This document shows, one piece after another, positions 7,101 through 8,346 of a DNA stretch of 8,346 bases (its first letter is position 1; every line of letters begins with the position of its first letter). The DNA is from Chloroflexota bacterium. GTDB taxonomy: Bacteria > Chloroflexota > Anaerolineae > Anaerolineales > UBA4823. The notes beneath the pieces were generated by a model. That model saw only the letters and a program-made list of their open reading frames with translations. It did not search any database and had not been told where the DNA came from. The stretch covers positions 1-8,346 of the forward strand of contig JAGDMX010000082.1 of the NCBI GenBank assembly GCA_017860725.1, written 5' to 3'. Position numbers and translations under genes: made by a program.

Positions 7101-8346
7101 ACCGCGCCTATCCGCTGGCGCGCACCGCTGGCTTGCTGATTTTTTCTTACATTGTCTGGCTGGCAGGTTCGGCTCGTATTCCTTTCACGCGCACTACTAT
7201 CAGTGTAATCTTTCTTGGGATGCTGGTGCTTGGACTGCTACTGGCTTATAGCCAAAGGCGTGAGCTCGGGCAAGAATGGCGAGAAAGTAAAAAATATTAC
7301 TTGATGGTAGAAGGGCTGATGCTGGCCTTTTTCCTGCTGGATCTGTTAATCCGCCTGGGCAATCCCGACCTGTGGCACCCCTGGAAGGGTGGCGAGAAGC
7401 CGATGGACTTCGCTTACCTGAATGCCATCCTAAAAAGCACATCGTTCCCACCATTTGATCCCTGGCTTGCCGGTGGATATCTTAATTACTACTACTATGG
7501 CTTTGTTTTGGTCGGTGTGCTGATCAAATGGCTTGGGATCGTGCCGTCGATTGCCTATAACCTGATCCTACCCACCATGTTCAGCCTGATTGCCATGGGG
7601 GCCTTCTCTCTTGGCTGGAACCTGTTCAGCCATCGCCCTAATCAAACGGATGGTGAGGCAAAACCCAGTCGCATAAAACCCTTCTGGATCGGCTTATCGG
7701 CATCACTGGGCATGGCTCTTCTCGGCAACCTGGGCACTGTGCGTATGATTTACCAGGGATTTCAACGCCTGGCTGCACCTGGAGGCATGATAGAAGGCTC
7801 GGATCTGCTCACTCGCCTGGGATGGGCGATCCAGGGATTTTTCAAAGCTATGGCGGGCACACCGCTGCCATACTACCTGGGCGATTGGTATTGGATTCCC
7901 AGCCGGGCTATCCCCGCTCAAGGTGATGTCGAACCGATTACCGAGTTCCCGTTCTTCACTGTGCTGTACGGCGATCCCCACGCTCACCTTTACGCTCTAC
8001 CGATCTCCCTCCTGGCGTTGAGCATTGGCCTAGCGTTTATTTTGGGACGCAGCCGCTGGAAGAACCTGTGGAGTGGATTGTTGGCCTTTTTGATCGGCGG
8101 CTTGGCAATCGGCGCCCTGCGCCCGACGAATACCTGGGATTTCTACACATACCTGGCACTAGGCTGCATTGCCGTGGGGTATAGCCTTTGGCGCTACTAT
8201 ACCCCGTCGGAAAGACTACTCAAGCGACTGCCTGTCCTGGCGGATCTCCCACAATCCCAGCAAAAACTATTGGCTGTCGTCGGGGGGGTTGGTTTGTTGG
8301 TGCTGCTTTCCTACCTTCTATTTCAACCCTACGCTCACTGGTATGG
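4154..8346 (+). CDS. Fusion membrane protein: GT39-type half plus DUF2298 (YYY) half, 3'-truncated by the window edge
   Basis: Hand translation gives at least 1397 residues with no stop before the window ends. Residues 1-455 are a polytopic GT39/PMT-like half. It has a first helix at about 16-33, then LHPDERF with D47 and E48 as candidate catalytic acids, HFFTMDAF (174-181) and MRYQLPVYP (396-404). Residues of about 457-950 are extracytoplasmic. They begin with ASRWIYQNIPG and contain two similar beta-rich modules (about 507-616 and 637-756). Then comes a GT39-like tail with DYIVLSSNRQWGSLPRLPERF and FTVYDHPKVMVFKK. Membrane helices resume at about 951. The DUF2298 half shows NYYYYG (1111-1116), EFPFFTVLYGDPHAH (1264-1278) and RPTNTWD (1323-1329). 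The start is ATG 4154, only 3 bases after the previous stop and without a clear ribosome binding site, which suggests translational coupling. I infer a surface glycan enzyme. The DUF2298 reaction is not known to me. Confidence 0.9.
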   Translation, partial: MEQESSQHKPARTAWVYILLLIAVLLGAAYFRLTGIDWGENQYLHPDERFMIWVGTDISPTITTETETGAEKRWISFSEYFDTANSPLNPNNRGHGFYVYGTFPLFITRMAVEWIFGHSGFDEMTQVGRALSVLADLLTILVVFLIADRIYDKRVGLLAAAFSAAVVMQIQQAHFFTMDAFLLFFMTLALYFAVEISVDRRVWDTAAKFSLLRLIKHPLFWYSLAFGVAYGMAMASKINALPIALLLPAAFVLRWLRMPPGQRSNFAVPVLLCLAIGGFVSLLVFRILQPYAFEGPGFFDVKINPQWIANLKELRNLTSSAVDFPPAMQWARRPIWFSGQNLVMWGLGLPLGILAWVGFLGAGWRIFKGDWQKHALLWGWTLLYFTWQSLGNNPTMRYQLPVYPTLVIFAGWAIVALWDLGKRTDKRANIPKIAAVLIGAVVLITTYTYAFGFTRIYTRPITRIEASRWIYQNIPGPINLRIQTQEGLYNQPIPIPYNAVISPQLPFVTTFKAREAGTLAEVFLPHVKDQQIDPQQRTLTVDILASRDAETPLGTGKLTDDFTNSQDTRGDGYTLTLDRPVELQKDQEFVLRLQIANEVPLVIDASQASLRFKSDQGEISDHPIDLASGTMRPNAAYRAEFTPEQYGSITELFLPIQPDSADSWQPSSLTFSLSLPGEENVIEPIPLLSVPAREDDPRGPGLRFPVPLDAPLFPTETYDLNLLPPADTREILLSGAAIANEGEWDDGLPLRIDGYDGYGGIYTSDLNFNMYWDDNPEKLERFTRILDQADYIVLSSNRQWGSLPRLPERFPMTTTYYRNLLGCPPERTIDWCYRVAKPGMFQGDLGFELVQVFQSDPSIGDLRLNDQFAEEAFTVYDHPKVMVFKKTQAYDPQKVQNILGAIDFSKVVRVPPMQAPSRPANLMLPAERLTEQQNGGTWSEIFNVDALYNRFPALAVILWYLSLSILGLLVYPLLRLAFPGLADRAYPLARTAGLLIFSYIVWLAGSARIPFTRTTISVIFLGMLVLGLLLAYSQRRELGQEWRESKKYYLMVEGLMLAFFLLDLLIRLGNPDLWHPWKGGEKPMDFAYLNAILKSTSFPPFDPWLAGGYLNYYYYGFVLVGVLIKWLGIVPSIAYNLILPTMFSLIAMGAFSLGWNLFSHRPNQTDGEAKPSRIKPFWIGLSASLGMALLGNLGTVRMIYQGFQRLAAPGGMIEGSDLLTRLGWAIQGFFKAMAGTPLPYYLGDWYWIPSRAIPAQGDVEPITEFPFFTVLYGDPHAHLYALPISLLALSIGLAFILGRSRWKNLWSGLLAFLIGGLAIGALRPTNTWDFYTYLALGCIAVGYSLWRYYTPSERLLKRLPVLADLPQSQQKLLAVVGGVGLLVLLSYLLFQPYAHWY
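5672..6421 (+). repeat. Protein-level internal duplication: two beta-rich modules in the fusion protein
   Basis: Within the 4154 gene, residues of about 507-616 and 637-756 align with an almost constant offset. GTLAEVFLP (517-525) matches GSITELFLP (647-655), offset 130. TLTV (538-541) matches SLTF (668-671), offset 130. LDRP (577-580) matches LDAP (708-711), offset 131. FVLRL (589-593) matches YDLNL (718-722), offset 129. The alternating hydrophobic pattern suggests beta-sandwich folds outside the membrane. The identity is visible in the protein, not as an obvious DNA repeat, so the duplication would be old. A role in glycan binding or in spacing the two membrane halves is only a guess. Confidence 0.6.

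Noticed and set aside
4840..8000. Several short minus-strand frames and two plus-strand frames of 64-105 codons
   Set aside because: All lie inside the continuous frame running from 4154 to the window end, which is supported by motifs along its whole length.
8282..8288. Run of seven G as a possible frameshift or slippage site
   Set aside because: The frame stays consistent across it, with hydrophobic helix sequence and then FQPYAHWYG downstream as expected for the family, so there is no sign of an indel.
1..8346. CRISPR arrays, tRNA or rRNA genes, insertion sequences, defence genes
   Set aside because: Coding sequence fills nearly the whole window. No array of direct repeats, transposase motif, terminal inverted repeat or RNA gene signature was seen.

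Overview
The window is a stretch of same-strand coding sequence carrying four tightly packed genes, the first and last of which run off the ends. All four read on the + strand: the end of a cytosolic family-4 glycosyltransferase (1-1068), a class I SAM-dependent methyltransferase (1107-1946), a polytopic GT-C/family-39-type glycosyltransferase (1961-4150), and a very large membrane protein (4154 to beyond 8346). The large protein joins a family-39-type half to a DUF2298 ('chlor_Arch_YYY') half. Gaps between genes are 38, 14 and 3 bases, so a single transcript is likely. No promoter, terminator, RNA gene, CRISPR array or mobile element was seen.

The likely source is a member of the Chloroflexota, probably Anaerolineae-like. 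This rests on recognition of protein style: the GT4 sequence, and the DUF2298 protein with its NYYYYG, GDPHAH and RPTNTWD motifs, a family I know mainly from Chloroflexota and Archaea. Base composition is moderate to slightly GC-rich by eye. No taxonomic marker gene is present, so this is inference.

Read together, the genes look like part of a cell-surface glycan or glycolipid assembly locus. The GT4 enzyme would add sugars from nucleotide donors on the cytoplasmic face. The two GT-C proteins would use lipid-linked sugars on the outer face. The methyltransferase could modify a sugar, lipid or other intermediate. No substrate can be read from the sequence.

The most interesting object is the last gene. 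Its reading frame was translated by hand from 4154 to the window end without meeting a stop (at least 1397 codons). Between its two membrane halves lies an extracytoplasmic region of roughly 490 residues. That region contains what appears to be an internal duplication of a beta-rich module with a constant offset of about 130 residues, followed by a segment holding the region's only two cysteines. I see no sign of a defence system or other exotic element.
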